From Cylindrodendrum hubeiense (lineage: Eukaryota > Ascomycota > Sordariomycetes > Hypocreales > Nectriaceae): 64,000 nt of DNA. The notes beneath the pieces were generated by a model. The model had not been told where the DNA came from, ran no database searches, and saw nothing but the letters and a program-made list of their open reading frames with translations. The stretch covers positions 1-64,000 of the forward strand of contig JAANBB010000218.1 in assembly GCA_014621425.1 (NCBI GenBank). The letters are read 5' to 3'. The stretch's first letter is position 1, and each line of letters opens with the position of its first letter. Below, piece by piece: positions 11,920 through 22,684 of this stretch. The translations under genes were made by a program, and so were the position numbers.

Positions 11920-12095
11920 GGTGGCCGGTTTGAGATTACCGAGTTGAATAAGTAGAGATTAGTGTAGTTTTCCCTCACAAACTGATTTAGATATTTGTGG
12001 CAATGTGGTCATTCAATCCCTCATATTTAAATACATTTCTGTGTTTATTATCTCACTTTATGCCAGCCAATCTCAAAGGAGTAATTGAGGGGCGC

Positions 12096-12155
12096 ACGCC
12101 CTACAGACTGTTACGCCCTACAGACTTTTACGCCCTACGCTTTTTACGCCCTAAA
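12096..12155 (+). repeat. short minisatellite, unit ACGCCCTACAGACTGTT
   Basis: ACGCCCTA occurs at 12096, 12113, 12130 and 12146, giving spacings of 17, 17 and 16 bp with degenerate T-rich spacers. It lies in the 354-bp gap between the monooxygenase 3' end and the reductase start, so within the probable promoter of the reductase. I see nothing else in the gap. Confidence 0.7.
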
Positions 12156-12273
12156 TTATCTTCAAACCCTCAAGGCTAATTCCAAATCGGAGAGTAGGGG
12201 AAAGGCGTGTTCAATTGCACAAGCAGCAATTTACCCAAAACCAATTAGTGAACGAATGTAGATTTTACAGTTT

Positions 12274-13880
12274 TCATGAAATCAATGCCTTCCCTCCCTC
12301 CAAATCCTTTTCCCACTGTGCGTAATCAAAACCCAAGTCTTCGAGTGACTTGAATTCATGTCTTCGGTCTCCTTGTGCACGGCTCGCAAGTTTGATCTCA
12401 AGCACACGCTCCCGAACCCATCTCTTCTGTAGGTCCCAGTACGGCGGCTCCTTCCCATCACCGCCTCTATCTAAGCCCAACTCTGGAGCCCTTGTGGCTT
12501 TCGTACTGAGATTATGGAGGCGGTTGATATACTCAACATCTGCAGGGCAGGAAATATGGTGAATAGGTTTTCCCTCGCCCTTTTCCTGGTGCTCCTTATG
12601 TACCCACGCTTCCATCTCCGCCCTCGAGGGTGGGTTGAGCCGGCCAGACCAGATCCGGCTGATGACAGCACTTTGAGCCTCAACAAGTGGAAATGGAATA
12701 CCTCTTTGCGGAATACTGAGGAAAGCCAGGGTGGGATCAGCAGTATATATCATATTCTCCCAGAGATGCGCTGCGTAGGTTCCGCTAGGAACAAGAACGG
12801 AGGGCTTGAGGCTTTGCAGAAATGGGTAGGAATAATGGAAGCCAGTGCAAAGAATTACCGCGTCAATACCTGTTTCGATATGACCATCGGAGAAGCGGAC
12901 ACCACGTTCCTGAGGAAGGAACTCCAAAATTTCTGGTACATAGGCTGCCGTGGGGGTATTCATAGCCAGGCCGATGAAACTGGATTTCTCCTTTTCCGAT
13001 ACAAGTACTGGGAGTTGGGCAACGGTGGAGATCTGGGCGGTCATGTCGATACCGGAAGCTGAATTTCCAACAATAATAACTTTCTAAGGCCGAGTAAGCA
13101 ATAGTTTCAAGGGCATATCGGCCTATACTCCTAATATATTGCTTCCATACCTTATTCGCGTACTCTTCTGGATGGCGATAGAATTTGGAGTGAGAAATAG
13201 CTTCTGGGTAGGCCTTATTAAAGTCGACAAGGCCAGGGATGTCTGGGATAAAGGGATCATTATAATGACCGCTTGCGACCACAATAGCATCAAATTCCGC
13301 CTTGGTAGTTTCATTGGTCTTGAGATTGAGGACTTGAAGTTTCCATGGACCTAAACGATCCTCCAATGTAGACTTCTCAACATTCAAGACCTGGGTTTGA
13401 TATGAGATGGAAGGCTCCAACCCTTCAGCGTAATCCTTTAGGTACTGCAAGACAACGCTATGCCGGGGAAATACTGAGGTACCCTGCGGGAACGCTTTGT
13501 CCGCGAAACTCATAAGCGAATGAGGGATATTGGTCTCAAGTTGATCATAGATAGGGGTTAGAAACTCGACATCCACGCTTCCGTTTGGCCATATTGCCTG
13601 ATCTGGTACAGCACTAGGTTGCGTCCTTGGGATGGTGAAATTGGGCTCTCGTGTAAGAGGCGAATAGTTCCAGGTGCCGCCTGGTGTGGCCCGTTGCTCG
13701 AAGATCCGAACCTCGGAAAATTTCTTCTCGGCCAGTAGATATCTATTTTCTTAGTTAGATAATCATTCGTACGCCAAAGCCTCACGATATACAGGGTTCG
13801 TACTTGGCAGCAGCGAGCCCGCTAGCGCCAGCGCCGATAATTGCGACGCGAGAAACCTCCAGCTGCTTTTCTGGTGCCAT
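12274..13880 (-). CDS. flavin-containing monooxygenase (FMO-like)
   Basis: NADPH- and FAD-dependent monooxygenase of the FMO family, 492 aa, in three exons: 13880-13804, 13742-13151 and 13083-12274 (introns of 61 and 67 nt). Splicing gives GAGASG at residues 16-21 (FAD site) and GNSASG at 229-234 (NADPH site). The FMO-type HSKFYRHPEEY segment lies before the second Rossmann motif. The CTGFHYSYPF segment corresponds to the conserved C-TG(Y/F) motif. Length and motif spacing are normal, so the gene looks intact. It has no signal peptide or C-terminal anchor and is likely cytosolic. FMOs oxygenate soft nucleophiles (N or S), and some fungal relatives act on ketones. The substrate here is unknown. 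The reductase-like gene lies downstream on the same strand. Confidence 0.92.
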
Positions 13881-14302
13881 TATAGAGTTGATCGTGTTGG
13901 ATTGGCTAAATAGTTGACATAGAATAAATATGGCGAGAGGATAGCCAGGATGGTGCAATCAGTGAAGAAGAGAGAGAACTCGGTGAAATTATGGCAAGCG
14001 AATATGGATTACCGGTTTGGAAATATAACAAATACGGAGAAGACCCACAGCTTACTCACAGGCGCCTGATCAAAGCGGCCCCGATGATTTCCGTGAAATA
14101 GCCCCATATCTGATATCTCCTAAGGCTGGACTTTATCGCAAATATGGCCTGATTGTACTGGCCCAAGAATGTTTCACAGACTCTCTACTCCGACTATGAG
14201 CATTAAATCTCAGCTGACTTACCCAGACCCTAAATTGGATAAACTAGGGCATGGATTGAGATGTATACTAGTATTCTAGTATCTTAGAACTCCCAAACAT
14301 CA
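13881..14302. other. intergenic, no supported gene
   Basis: Upstream region of the FMO gene. It is moderately AT-rich, with no recognisable feature beyond the presumed promoter. Confidence 0.5.
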
Positions 14303-15389
14303 TCAGAATCCTGGGAAAATCTCTTTCCAATGATCTTCAAATTCACAAGTATACGCGCACTCGAACTCGTATTTCTTCAAGTTTGCACGCCATAGCGTCT
14401 TTAGTAAGCGGCAGTTCCAATGCTCCCACCCGGCGCCCGAATAATCGGGATCCCTTGTAGCACGCCATCTGACCCACAATGATAACCATGATATTAGTGG
14501 GATGTCATTGACAATCTTGCACATGGGCTTTATATCGAATGCGCCGGCACATTCCGACGTGGGTCAATGTAGACCTTACTAGACTAGGTGATCTAACCCG
14601 GACAGTTGGAGCCACCTTACCAGGTAAGCACTACCCCCGACGAGAGTCCATATAGCCGGAATAAGCAGTGATACAAGATGAAACTTTGAACACTTTATCA
14701 TCAGAAATTGCTTGCGAATAGCTATCTGAAGGAGGGACCGATATAGACGACGTCAGTCTTGCACTCTAATCTATGCAAATTACCTTGCCTAGAGTGATTT
14801 CGTAGTGAAAAGGATGGCCATGGTCGTGGAATTGTTTGCTTGAGAGAATCAATATGATCATGGTTTATTAGATTTGTCCAGATTAGCGGGCCCAGGTACA
14901 GCTCGAACATAAGGATCGTCTTCTAGTACGCTGAGAAAAACGCACAAGGTTCTTAACACTCATCCAATGCCCAAATCGCCTTGAGAGCATTTGTGAAAAT
15001 ATCTCTGAAAATATCTTCATTTCCCGGCGGATCATCATACCGCTCCCTCATGAGGGCATGCAGCTTCATGCAATTCGCAGCTTCTTTACGGAACACTCAG
15101 ACGTGGATCATGTCGTCTAGGGCCATGTCGGCAATTTTACGAGGTTCATAAGCAGTGGAAGAGCCAGGCCATAGAGGCATATAACGAAGGCAAAGAGTCT
15201 TACTGCCCAAAATTTCGACTGGTTGACATGGGCCATTATTTTTCGAACCCGATTCATCAGATTAGAGTAGCCAACCAACATAAAGCGGTGGTTGCTATCA
15301 GCACATTGAGGCGAACTGATCAGTGCCAAATGGAGGCATGACATCAGTATCAAATGGAGGCATGACATCATCGTCAAGGCTGTGTGCAA
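14303..15389 (-). pseudogene. coding-like fragments of an unrecognised gene
   Basis: Several minus-strand stretches read like protein but do not join into one clean model. The 3' piece, from about 14480 to the stop at 14303, ends in CEFEDHWKEIFPGF after a tryptophan-rich segment. Around 14790-14830 one frame reads DHGHPFHYEITLGK. Around 14950-15100 a frame reads EDIFRDIFTNALKAIWALDE. The part at 15200-15300 has VGYSNLMNRVRKIMAHVNQSK. In-frame stops and mismatched intron phases separate them, so it is either a decayed gene or a multi-intron gene I failed to assemble. A 20-bp direct repeat (CAAATGGAGGCATGACATCA) sits at 15327 and 15351. No family is recognised. Confidence 0.3.
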
Positions 15390-16740
15390 AGAAACCCGTG
15401 TCGCGTATCTTCTCTAGCGCGCGGTCTCTTCTGATGTTATGTCTCGGGCGTAAGTCAAATGTCTCGGCGGCATGAATTACATAAAAAGTTCAAACGCCCA
15501 CAGTATGAAGCCACTACGGGGCCCACCAGACTGATTTGACAGCAGCAACGAAGTTTCAGCTGGCGTCCCTGCGGTATGCACTGGTTGGCAAAGGGTGTCA
15601 GAGATGAAAGCGGGAGAACGGCTGGCTAGGCGCCTGCATTTTGCTTTGGACGTGACGGGCTTGCCGTGATTGACGGGGCTTTTTCATAGGCAGAGCAACT
15701 TGTTACAGACTCAGCCTCCGTAAATCAGCCGAACTCTGTAGCATTTGACATGTTTTTCTTTGTAGCATAGACACCCTAATGGGGATTTGGTGTGTGATTT
15801 TCTTGTTGACACAGTGGATGACAAATGGAATAGGAAACTAATTCCTCCACGTGTATTCGTGTATGAAAAAGGGTATTCTAGTTATTATCATTAAGCTAAC
15901 TGCCACCCGCGGGTATTTCTACTGTGTCATGTATGAATACATTCGGGATACATGGAGATCATCACTTCCCGGTGTCTGACTCGATAGGCCGGGGCAAATT
16001 AGACCATCTAACCGCCGATCCATCACGTCACTGAGATACGTGTCCTACTCTTCTGAGTTTGAGATTTTGAGACATGTGTTACCTAAGCCTGCTGTTACCG
16101 ACACAAGAACAGCTCGCATGGCTGAGTTAGTGCAGTTCGCTTTGCTATTGTAACTTGAATTTTACAACGAGGCTTTTTCGGCAATATATCCCCAGTGGAA
16201 CAGGCGTTTAGACACCGCATCCGCAATGCTGTTTAGTTGAGGGATAGCAAATACGAGTGGATATGCAGATGTAGTGAGGTGTCTCACTGGAATGTCAAAT
16301 ACGGGTCAAGGTTGTGGCTTTTGATAGACAATCTCAAACCTTCGGTACATTGCCCCCCTTCAAGTGCCGTGAAGGCTGTGTTTTGCTTGGCGGTGCTTGC
16401 GCCCCTATTTATGTCATAAGATCAAAAAACCTTTCATTATCCCTTCACTGAAGATTTTTGGACTTTCCTACATAACCATTCCTCTTTTTTCTGACATATT
16501 CAATCATCGCCTTCTCATATTTCTCACACTTCCTTCTATCGCTTCTAATTTCCCCTTTCGAACTTCGATCACTCATCAGGACGACTCCCCAGCTCTGTAT
16601 TGGACACCCGCGGCAGTCATCTTTCTTGGTCTTTGCTCCTTTCAGTAGGCGTCTTTCACTACGAAGACTTGAGGCCGCCAACCACGATTATCTCAAATAC
16701 AATTCATCCCTCAACTGTTCTCGACATTACTTGAAGAGCG
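15390..16740. other. intergenic, no supported gene
   Basis: Long AT-rich stretch upstream of the RTA1-like gene. The last 300 bp are pyrimidine-rich on the plus strand (runs of TTC/CTC), typical of a fungal promoter and 5' leader. A CACGTG occurs near 15848. No gene is supported. Confidence 0.5.
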
Positions 16741-17625
16741 ATGTCCTCCGAAACGGTCAACCCCTATGTTCATTATTTACCATCTAAGCCGGCAGCAGTT
16801 GCTGGGGCATTTGTATTTCTAATTCTCTCTCTTCTCCATCTGTGGAAAATAGTCCGATCGAAAAAATGGTTCGGCCTTGCCAATGTAACAGGTGGACTGT
16901 GTAAGTCGTCCTGTTTCCATTATAATGTCTCCCAACCGAACATCTTGACTAATGTCCATCTCCATGCAGTTGAATTTGTCGGCCTTGCTGCCCGCGCATA
17001 CTCCCGTGGTCATTTGGACAAAAAGACTCCCTTCATCATTCAAGTCCTTCTCATCCTACTCGCTCCGATTGTCTTCGCCGCCGCCGTCTACATGTTTCTC
17101 GGTCGTCTTATTCAGGCATCAAATCATTCGAAACTCTCTTTGATCAACATCAGATGGCTGACGAAGATCTTCGTCCTTGGCGATGTATTCTGCTTCTTGG
17201 TTCAAGCCGCTGGTGCGGGGAAGCTAGTAAACGCGGAGACTAAGAGCGATATTTCAACGGGAGAAAACATAATCCTCGGTGGCTTGGGGCTACAGATTCT
17301 TTTTTTCTGTCTCTTCATCCTTTGCGCAGCAGTCTTTCATCGTCGAGTTACTGCGGACCGGTTCGCCAAGTCCATTGACCCATCTCTGCACTTGATACCG
17401 ATGCTCTGGTCGCTATATCTTTGCAGTGTCCTCATCACAGGTCGAAACATCTTTCGTCTTGCAGAGTACAAACTTGGAGCAGACAGCTATTTGCAGACAC
17501 ATGAGTGGCCGATGTATGGGCTTGATGTCGCCCTCATGGCATTGCTTATGGTTGCTAGCCTTTTCTGGTACTCCACAGATAATACGCTAGAGCCTACCGC
17601 TCAATACTCTTTAACGAGCGTTTGA
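16741..17625 (+). CDS. RTA1-like lipid-translocating exporter family protein
   Basis: Seven-helix membrane protein of the RTA1 family, 271 aa. Two exons (16741-16900 and 16970-17625) are split by a 69-nt intron. The junction produces GGLFEFVGLAARAYSRG, the family's E..GY.AR segment at the end of helix 2. Other signs are LLAPIVFAAAVYMFLGR (the LAP..aA..Ym..gr hallmark), FVLGDVFCFLVQAAGAG and RNIFRLAEYKLG. Yeast relatives (Rta1, Rsb1) confer resistance to aminocholestane or export sphingoid bases. Fungal paralogues are numerous and mostly uncharacterised. The start is the first ATG after a pyrimidine-rich leader. No neighbour suggests a pathway. Confidence 0.92.
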   Translation: MSSETVNPYVHYLPSKPAAVAGAFVFLILSLLHLWKIVRSKKWFGLANVTGGLCKSSCFHYNVSQPNILTNVHLHAVEFVGLAARAYSRGHLDKKTPFIIQVLLILLAPIVFAAAVYMFLGRLIQASNHSKLSLINIRWLTKIFVLGDVFCFLVQAAGAGKLVNAETKSDISTGENIILGGLGLQILFFCLFILCAAVFHRRVTADRFAKSIDPSLHLIPMLWSLYLCSVLITGRNIFRLAEYKLGADSYLQTHEWPMYGLDVALMALLMVASLFWYSTDNTLEPTAQYSLTSV

Positions 17626-18777
17626 GTAAAGTTTTACCAGGTATAGTCTAATGAGTATAAGTGACACCGCCAAATGAGTCTGGCGTGTGTGGTAGGGAAA
17701 TGAGTGGAAAGGATTGACTGGGTGGGAAGATTAGGTTGGGAGATTTAAAGAGTAGGAGCTTGTCTTTGTACGAATCATCAATTATTCTCGACATCTCTAT
17801 TATACCAATGTAGTCGTGAGTCCTGGATTATTGGCTTTCTCGGACTTCTGACCCTGACATGACGTTGTTAAAAGCTTCTGACAATGAAGTAATTGCCTAT
17901 TCGTATAGCAAACACCTCACCTCTTGACATGGGCTTCTTCTTTCTTCGCTCCATCTTACAGCTCATTGCCTATATATATGCTACCGTTCAATAGATGCTT
18001 CAAATAGACCCGGAGATGCGATATTCAATATTTAACACACGCTACCCTATGCCCAATGTCTCCCATTTCCTAGCTTCTCGATGAGTTACCGTTTGACAGA
18101 TGGTGATCAATTTCTCACATCGAGCACTGGAAATACATCTTTGGAGTGAAAACCTTTTGATTTCATCCTACCAAATGATGGTTTACAAGTTAGTCTTGTA
18201 GTATGGTGGTACTGGTCAGCATACAGTGAGGTTTAATCCGGCAGGGACCGCTAGCCAGTTAGGTCACTACCTGAAGTAGTAATTTGCTTGATCTTTAGGG
18301 AGGGTACACCGTTTTTCTTCAACGAATCCAAACCAATGTTTTTCTTAGCTTACTTGCCCTACTCAGCCTGTCGCAGACTTCCATATCATCAAATCCCCAT
18401 TCTTTATTACCGAATGGCTTAGAGATCGGTCTATGAAATATTTCCAGGTGCTAAATTTCCTATTTTAACTTTGGTACCCCTTGGCTTGCATTCCGCGCTC
18501 TCCAGTTGACCACTCGCTATTACAACTTCTCTTGTCTGGTGGGTGCGGATTGCACTAAGCGCATATCCCATCACCAGAACAGATGCAGATGAAAGAGGCC
18601 ACATGCTGCAGTGACGGAATGGGATTGGATTAAAGCCCTATCCAAGAGCAAATGATACTGTTCCATCGCCAAACGTAATCAACCAAAACAACCCCGCACT
18701 TGATATATAAATTTCCTCACGGCTGCATATTGACTTCTACACAACCAATCTTGTCCACATCCATCGGCTTGATCACA
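17626..18777. other. intergenic, no supported gene
   Basis: This 1.15-kb region contains the 3' end of the RTA1-like gene and the promoter of the GH31 gene. The frame of the GH31 gene stays open 26 codons upstream of its first ATG without an ATG, so this is not an extension. No other feature is seen. Confidence 0.5.
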
Positions 18778-21195
18778 ATGGATAAGTACAAGTTCCCTCA
18801 TGACCCAATTGCGGGTTCTGCCTCAATTGTTTCTGGGGCCCAATACCGCTTCACAATCCTAAACGACCTGGTTGCTCGGTACGAATGGGCTGAAGACGGC
18901 AGATTTGAAGATCGCGCCTCCACATTTGCCATCAATCGCAAGTTCCCTACCCCGCAGTTCGACGTCACCGACACAGGAGATCAGCTCACAATTAGCACAC
19001 CGTCATTCCGCCTAACATATGACAAGAAAAGATTCAGTGCCAATGGACTTTATGTCAGCTTCAGTGCCAAAACTACCCTCTGGGGTGCTGAATGGCGCTA
19101 CGGCGCTTCACCTGATCACGAGAACCTAGGAGGGACGGCCCGGACGCTTGATGGGGTCAACGGACGGTGCAACATGGGTTCCGGAGTACTATCTCGATCT
19201 GGTTATGCCTGCATTGATGATAGTGACTCGATGCTCTTTGACGGGGATGGATTTGTGGCACCCCGTCGCTCTGGTGATCGTATCGACGGATATCTTTTCA
19301 GCTACGGGTTCGACTTTCAAGGCGGCATGAAGGCATACTATGCCGTCTCCGGAGCCCAGCCCTCGGTGCCCAGGTGGGCATTGGGTAATTGGTGGAGCCG
19401 ATACCATGCCTATACTGACAAAGAGTACCTCACACTCATGGATAATTTCGACGCGGAAACTATTCCACTTTCTGTCGCCGTCGTCGACATGGACTGGCAC
19501 ATTGTCAAAGGTGATAATGTCGACCACTCCGGTTGGACAGGTTACACATGGAATAAAGACCTGTTTCCAGACCCAGACGCCTTTGGCAAGGCTTTGCGGG
19601 ATAGGAAATTGAAAATTACCCTCAACGACCATCCCCATGCAGGAGTCCACTCCCACGAAGATCTCTATGAAAAGATGGCAAAATACTTGGGTCACGACAC
19701 CACAAACAAAGCGCCAATCCTCTTCAACCCTACTTCGCCAAGTTTCATTTACGCCTCCCTCAACATTCTCCACCGCGCTCTCGAGAAAAACTGCGACTTT
19801 TGGTGGATCGACTGGCAACAAGGCTCATCCTCTGCTATCCCCGGTATTGACCCTCTTTGGGTCCTCAACCACTTCCATTATCTCGACAATGCACAACAAG
19901 TCGAGAAAGGTAGTAAACCGCTCGTCTTCTCACGGTATGCTGGACCAGGTAGTCACAGGTATCCAGTGGGGTTCTCGGGCGATTCCATCAACACATGGGA
20001 CTCTCTCAGATTCCAACCGGAGTTTACAGCCACAGCGTCCAATGTTGGTTATGGATGGTGGAGCCATGACATCGGTGGCCATATGGCGGGGTATCGAGAT
20101 GATGAACTAGCCACTCGGTGGGTCCAATTTGGAGCGTTATCTCCAATCTTGCGTCTTCACTCCTCGAATAGCCCCTGGACGTCCAAAGAGCCGTGGCACT
20201 TTCGCGGAGAAAACCATCGGGCTATGAAGCAATTCATGCAGCTCAGACACCGACTCATTCCATACATTTACACCGCAAATGTCACATCGGTACCAGAGGG
20301 CTTACCGCTAGTCCAGCCATTATACTGGCGGTTCCCTAAGCGCAATGAAGTCTATCACTACCCAAACGAGTACTTTTTCGGTAGCTCTTTGATTGTTGCA
20401 CCAGTTGTCCACCCCAGGGACAAGAGAACAAATCACGCTGCCGTGGATGTTTGGGTACCTCCCTCCAAGCATGTCGACTTGTTTACGGGGTCAGTCTATG
20501 ATGGCGATCGTGAGATCATTATGTACCGAACGATTGATCACATTCCCATACTCGCCCCTCAGGGATCGATAATTCCACTTGACAAAAACTTCGTGCCCAA
20601 GAATGGCTGCACTAACCCTGAAGGCTTCGAAGTCCTCGTGGTGGTCGGCAAGGACGGCAGATTCACCATCGTCGAGGACACATTCAACGATCTCGTGGAG
20701 GGTAGCACGCTAGCTGAGGCCAAGAACACACGGAACATCAAAATTGAGTATAATCAGGCTGCTGGTAAATTGACAACCTCATCGAGCAACAAAAGCTGGA
20801 AGTTTAAATTTGTCTCGTTTTTCCATGATCCAGCCTCGATTTCAGTTCTCGTCGACTTCTCCAAAATCGACGCCAACATTACCACAGAGGAACTCCCTCT
20901 CACCCCGGGTCTCAGTGTCGAGATCCCAAAGGCGGCTTCTGATGGGGATACGGTCATCGAGATTTTGCTGGGCTCAGATCCCCAATTGAGCATCATAGAA
21001 CCGACTAAACGCATTGAGGAGTTGCTGCTCGACTACCAGCTGGAATTCTCGGTCAAAGATAAAATTTGGGGCATATGTAAATCATCACGGCCAACTACAA
21101 CCAAAATCGGGATGCTTGCAGGTTTGGGATTTGATGAAGCTTTGATCGGGCCTATCTTGGAATTGATCGTTTCGGATAGTCGGCAATCCAGCTAG
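18778..21195 (+). CDS. glycoside hydrolase family 31 alpha-glycosidase, intracellular type
   Basis: Retaining alpha-glycosidase of family GH31, 805 aa, in a single exon. The start is the ATG at 18778, giving MDKYKFPHDPIAG. There is no signal peptide, unlike the secreted fungal alpha-glucosidases, so it probably acts inside the cell on oligosaccharides. An N-terminal galactose-mutarotase-like beta-sandwich (about 30-210) is followed by the (beta/alpha)8 barrel. The barrel carries VPRWALGNWWSRYHAYT, VVDMDWH, the nucleophile motif FWWIDWQQG (Asp345) and FSGDSINTW with the probable acid/base Asp402. GGHMAGYRDDELATRW and LRLHSSN follow. C-terminal beta-domains occupy about residues 560-800. The residue pattern after the nucleophile (WQQ instead of the common MNE) marks a divergent subgroup. 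Exact linkage specificity cannot be read from sequence. Confidence 0.93.
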   Translation: MDKYKFPHDPIAGSASIVSGAQYRFTILNDLVARYEWAEDGRFEDRASTFAINRKFPTPQFDVTDTGDQLTISTPSFRLTYDKKRFSANGLYVSFSAKTTLWGAEWRYGASPDHENLGGTARTLDGVNGRCNMGSGVLSRSGYACIDDSDSMLFDGDGFVAPRRSGDRIDGYLFSYGFDFQGGMKAYYAVSGAQPSVPRWALGNWWSRYHAYTDKEYLTLMDNFDAETIPLSVAVVDMDWHIVKGDNVDHSGWTGYTWNKDLFPDPDAFGKALRDRKLKITLNDHPHAGVHSHEDLYEKMAKYLGHDTTNKAPILFNPTSPSFIYASLNILHRALEKNCDFWWIDWQQGSSSAIPGIDPLWVLNHFHYLDNAQQVEKGSKPLVFSRYAGPGSHRYPVGFSGDSINTWDSLRFQPEFTATASNVGYGWWSHDIGGHMAGYRDDELATRWVQFGALSPILRLHSSNSPWTSKEPWHFRGENHRAMKQFMQLRHRLIPYIYTANVTSVPEGLPLVQPLYWRFPKRNEVYHYPNEYFFGSSLIVAPVVHPRDKRTNHAAVDVWVPPSKHVDLFTGSVYDGDREIIMYRTIDHIPILAPQGSIIPLDKNFVPKNGCTNPEGFEVLVVVGKDGRFTIVEDTFNDLVEGSTLAEAKNTRNIKIEYNQAAGKLTTSSSNKSWKFKFVSFFHDPASISVLVDFSKIDANITTEELPLTPGLSVEIPKAASDGDTVIEILLGSDPQLSIIEPTKRIEELLLDYQLEFSVKDKIWGICKSSRPTTTKIGMLAGLGFDEALIGPILELIVSDSRQSS

Positions 21196-21427
21196 TAATT
21201 TCGGCAAGTATGTAAATTCATTATAAATGAAGTGGTAGATACGAAGCAAATGCCATGTGATGAGCCTCAGGATCGGTGGGTGATATTGCATCTTGATCAG
21301 GCTAGCGAAACAACCAAATTTCAACGAGATGTATTCCGAAGTCATTTTCCATTCTCTGATGCCATTTTTTCCTAGACATATCCGCTACGAGTACTCGTAT
21401 CTATAGCAGCCAATATGATCCAATCCA

Positions 21428-21720
21428 CTTAGACCTGCTTGTCATACAGCACCTTGTGAAAACCCTCATAGATACCCTCTTTCTTCGGATAGTAGACGGC
21501 AAAGCCAACCTCTCGCCGCCAGTTCCCCACGAACTAGTCCTCTCAAAGCACTTACAGCCAACGGTGGGCAACATCTTCAGGGGTTTCGCGTAGACACCGC
21601 AACCTAAAGCGCCAAGCACGAGCGAGCGGTGATCTTGTACTGCCGCAGTGCGCAACGTCAGTCTCATTTTCCAGCGAAGATCGATGTGCCTGGTAATGGC
21701 TAGGTCTTGAAAGGTGACGA
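21428..21720 (-). pseudogene. remnant of microbial-type poly(ADP-ribose) glycohydrolase (DUF2263/TIGR02452)
   Basis: The C-terminal third of a TIGR02452/DUF2263 protein, the bacterial/fungal PARG-type macrodomain family. One frame gives RTAAVQDHRSLVLGALGCGV, the family's LVLGAxGCGaF core. The next conserved block, PEDVAHRW, is in another frame, consistent with loss of one C in a C-run near 21582. Further down, stops TAA, TGA and TAG interrupt what otherwise reads as EDxFVGNWRREVGFAVYYPK and then EGIYEGFHKVLYDKQV. These stops are what C-to-T changes at CAA, CGA and CAG would make. The N-terminal catalytic part is missing. It is a dead fragment, and homology is judged from remembered family motifs only. 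Confidence 0.7.
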
Positions 21721-22060
21721 AGCGATGCAACTTGGGTGGAAATAAATAAATTGAAACCAGACAAAGGTAAAATGGGATGAATAATAGAAGAAAGACCGCC
21801 ATGTTTGCACGCGTTTTAATTCGCCATATTGTACCCTCATGTATGCTACCTAAGATAGCCACTCCGAGTACACTGAATTTGGATATGATGTTGCCGATAT
21901 TTCAATTCACTTGGGCTCAACTAATTTCCACTCATACGACTGCTGTCTGCCTATAAGTTGAGGAAATCACTGGGATCCAAGTTCTAGATGACCTCATCAA
22001 AGCCGTGCGATGAATAAACTTGGAGAACCTAAAATCCTCTTTATGGATGACTCTCATGGA
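21721..22060. other. intergenic, no supported gene
   Basis: About 340 bp of AT-rich sequence between the PARG remnant and the nucleotidyltransferase gene. No further PARG homology could be traced upstream. Confidence 0.45.
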
Positions 22061-22684
22061 CTAGCTAGACTTTGGGGCAGTTGGAGTCTCAGGCCAAGGC
22101 TCGATAGTTAACCCCTTCCAAATTGCCCTCCACCTGGCTGCCTTTTTATTATAAGCATCACTCGTTCCTAGTACTGTATTTGGCTTAACAACCATGCTAT
22201 AAAAGTCCGACAACCCACGAGGGGCATAGACACTCCATTTTCCATCCTCCAGCAGCCTTAATCCGATCATAGCACTTGTCGATATCCACGAGTCAATTCC
22301 AGCTTCAACGCTAGAATGCGCTGGACAGTCAACACCGAATTTCGATGCATACCATAGATGCACACGTGCCTGGTTTCGTATCTCCACCTCCACAGGGACA
22401 TCTGCAAATATCTTCTTACCGGCCTGAATAAGAGTATCCTCGGCCTCCCAAGAAAGGTCAGAGTCGTCAAAATACACGAGATCATAATCTGAGATGCCCG
22501 TCTCTGGCGGCATCCCGGAGACACTATTCCAGATGGTTTGTGAAACGGCACCGCCGGCTAGGTACCAGTTTGGTGGGTTTAGTTTCGCAGCGTGAGAGAG
22601 GACGAGGAGTAAGGTCGGGTTAGAGGAAAGGGTTGTGCGGAGATGGTGGAGTTGAGAGTGGAGAGGGAGTTGAGCCGGGTTCAT
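22061..22684 (-). CDS. nucleotidyltransferase-like protein (DUF925/COG3575)
   Basis: Single-exon gene of 207 aa resembling the DUF925 nucleotidyltransferase-like family found in bacteria and fungi. The conserved pieces are WYLAGGAVSQTIWN (the GG of the nucleotidyltransferase fold), then ISDYDLVYFDDSDLSWEAED with the D-x-D metal-binding pattern, and VEVEIRNQARVHLWY. CPAHSSVEAGIDSW and GLSDFYSMVVKPN follow. It is likely a soluble cytosolic protein. Family members have no established biochemical role, and transfer of a nucleotide is only inferred from the fold. The frame is clean and of family length, so it appears intact. It lies between two broken genes. Confidence 0.85.
   Translation of the reverse strand: MNPAQLPLHSQLHHLRTTLSSNPTLLLVLSHAAKLNPPNWYLAGGAVSQTIWNSVSGMPPETGISDYDLVYFDDSDLSWEAEDTLIQAGKKIFADVPVEVEIRNQARVHLWYASKFGVDCPAHSSVEAGIDSWISTSAMIGLRLLEDGKWSVYAPRGLSDFYSMVVKPNTVLGTSDAYNKKAARWRAIWKGLTIEPWPETPTAPKSS

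Noticed and set aside
8616..13880. possible secondary-metabolite cluster (transporter, reductase, monooxygenase)
   Set aside because: No polyketide synthase, peptide synthetase, terpene cyclase or prenyltransferase and no local regulator; the grouping may be chance.
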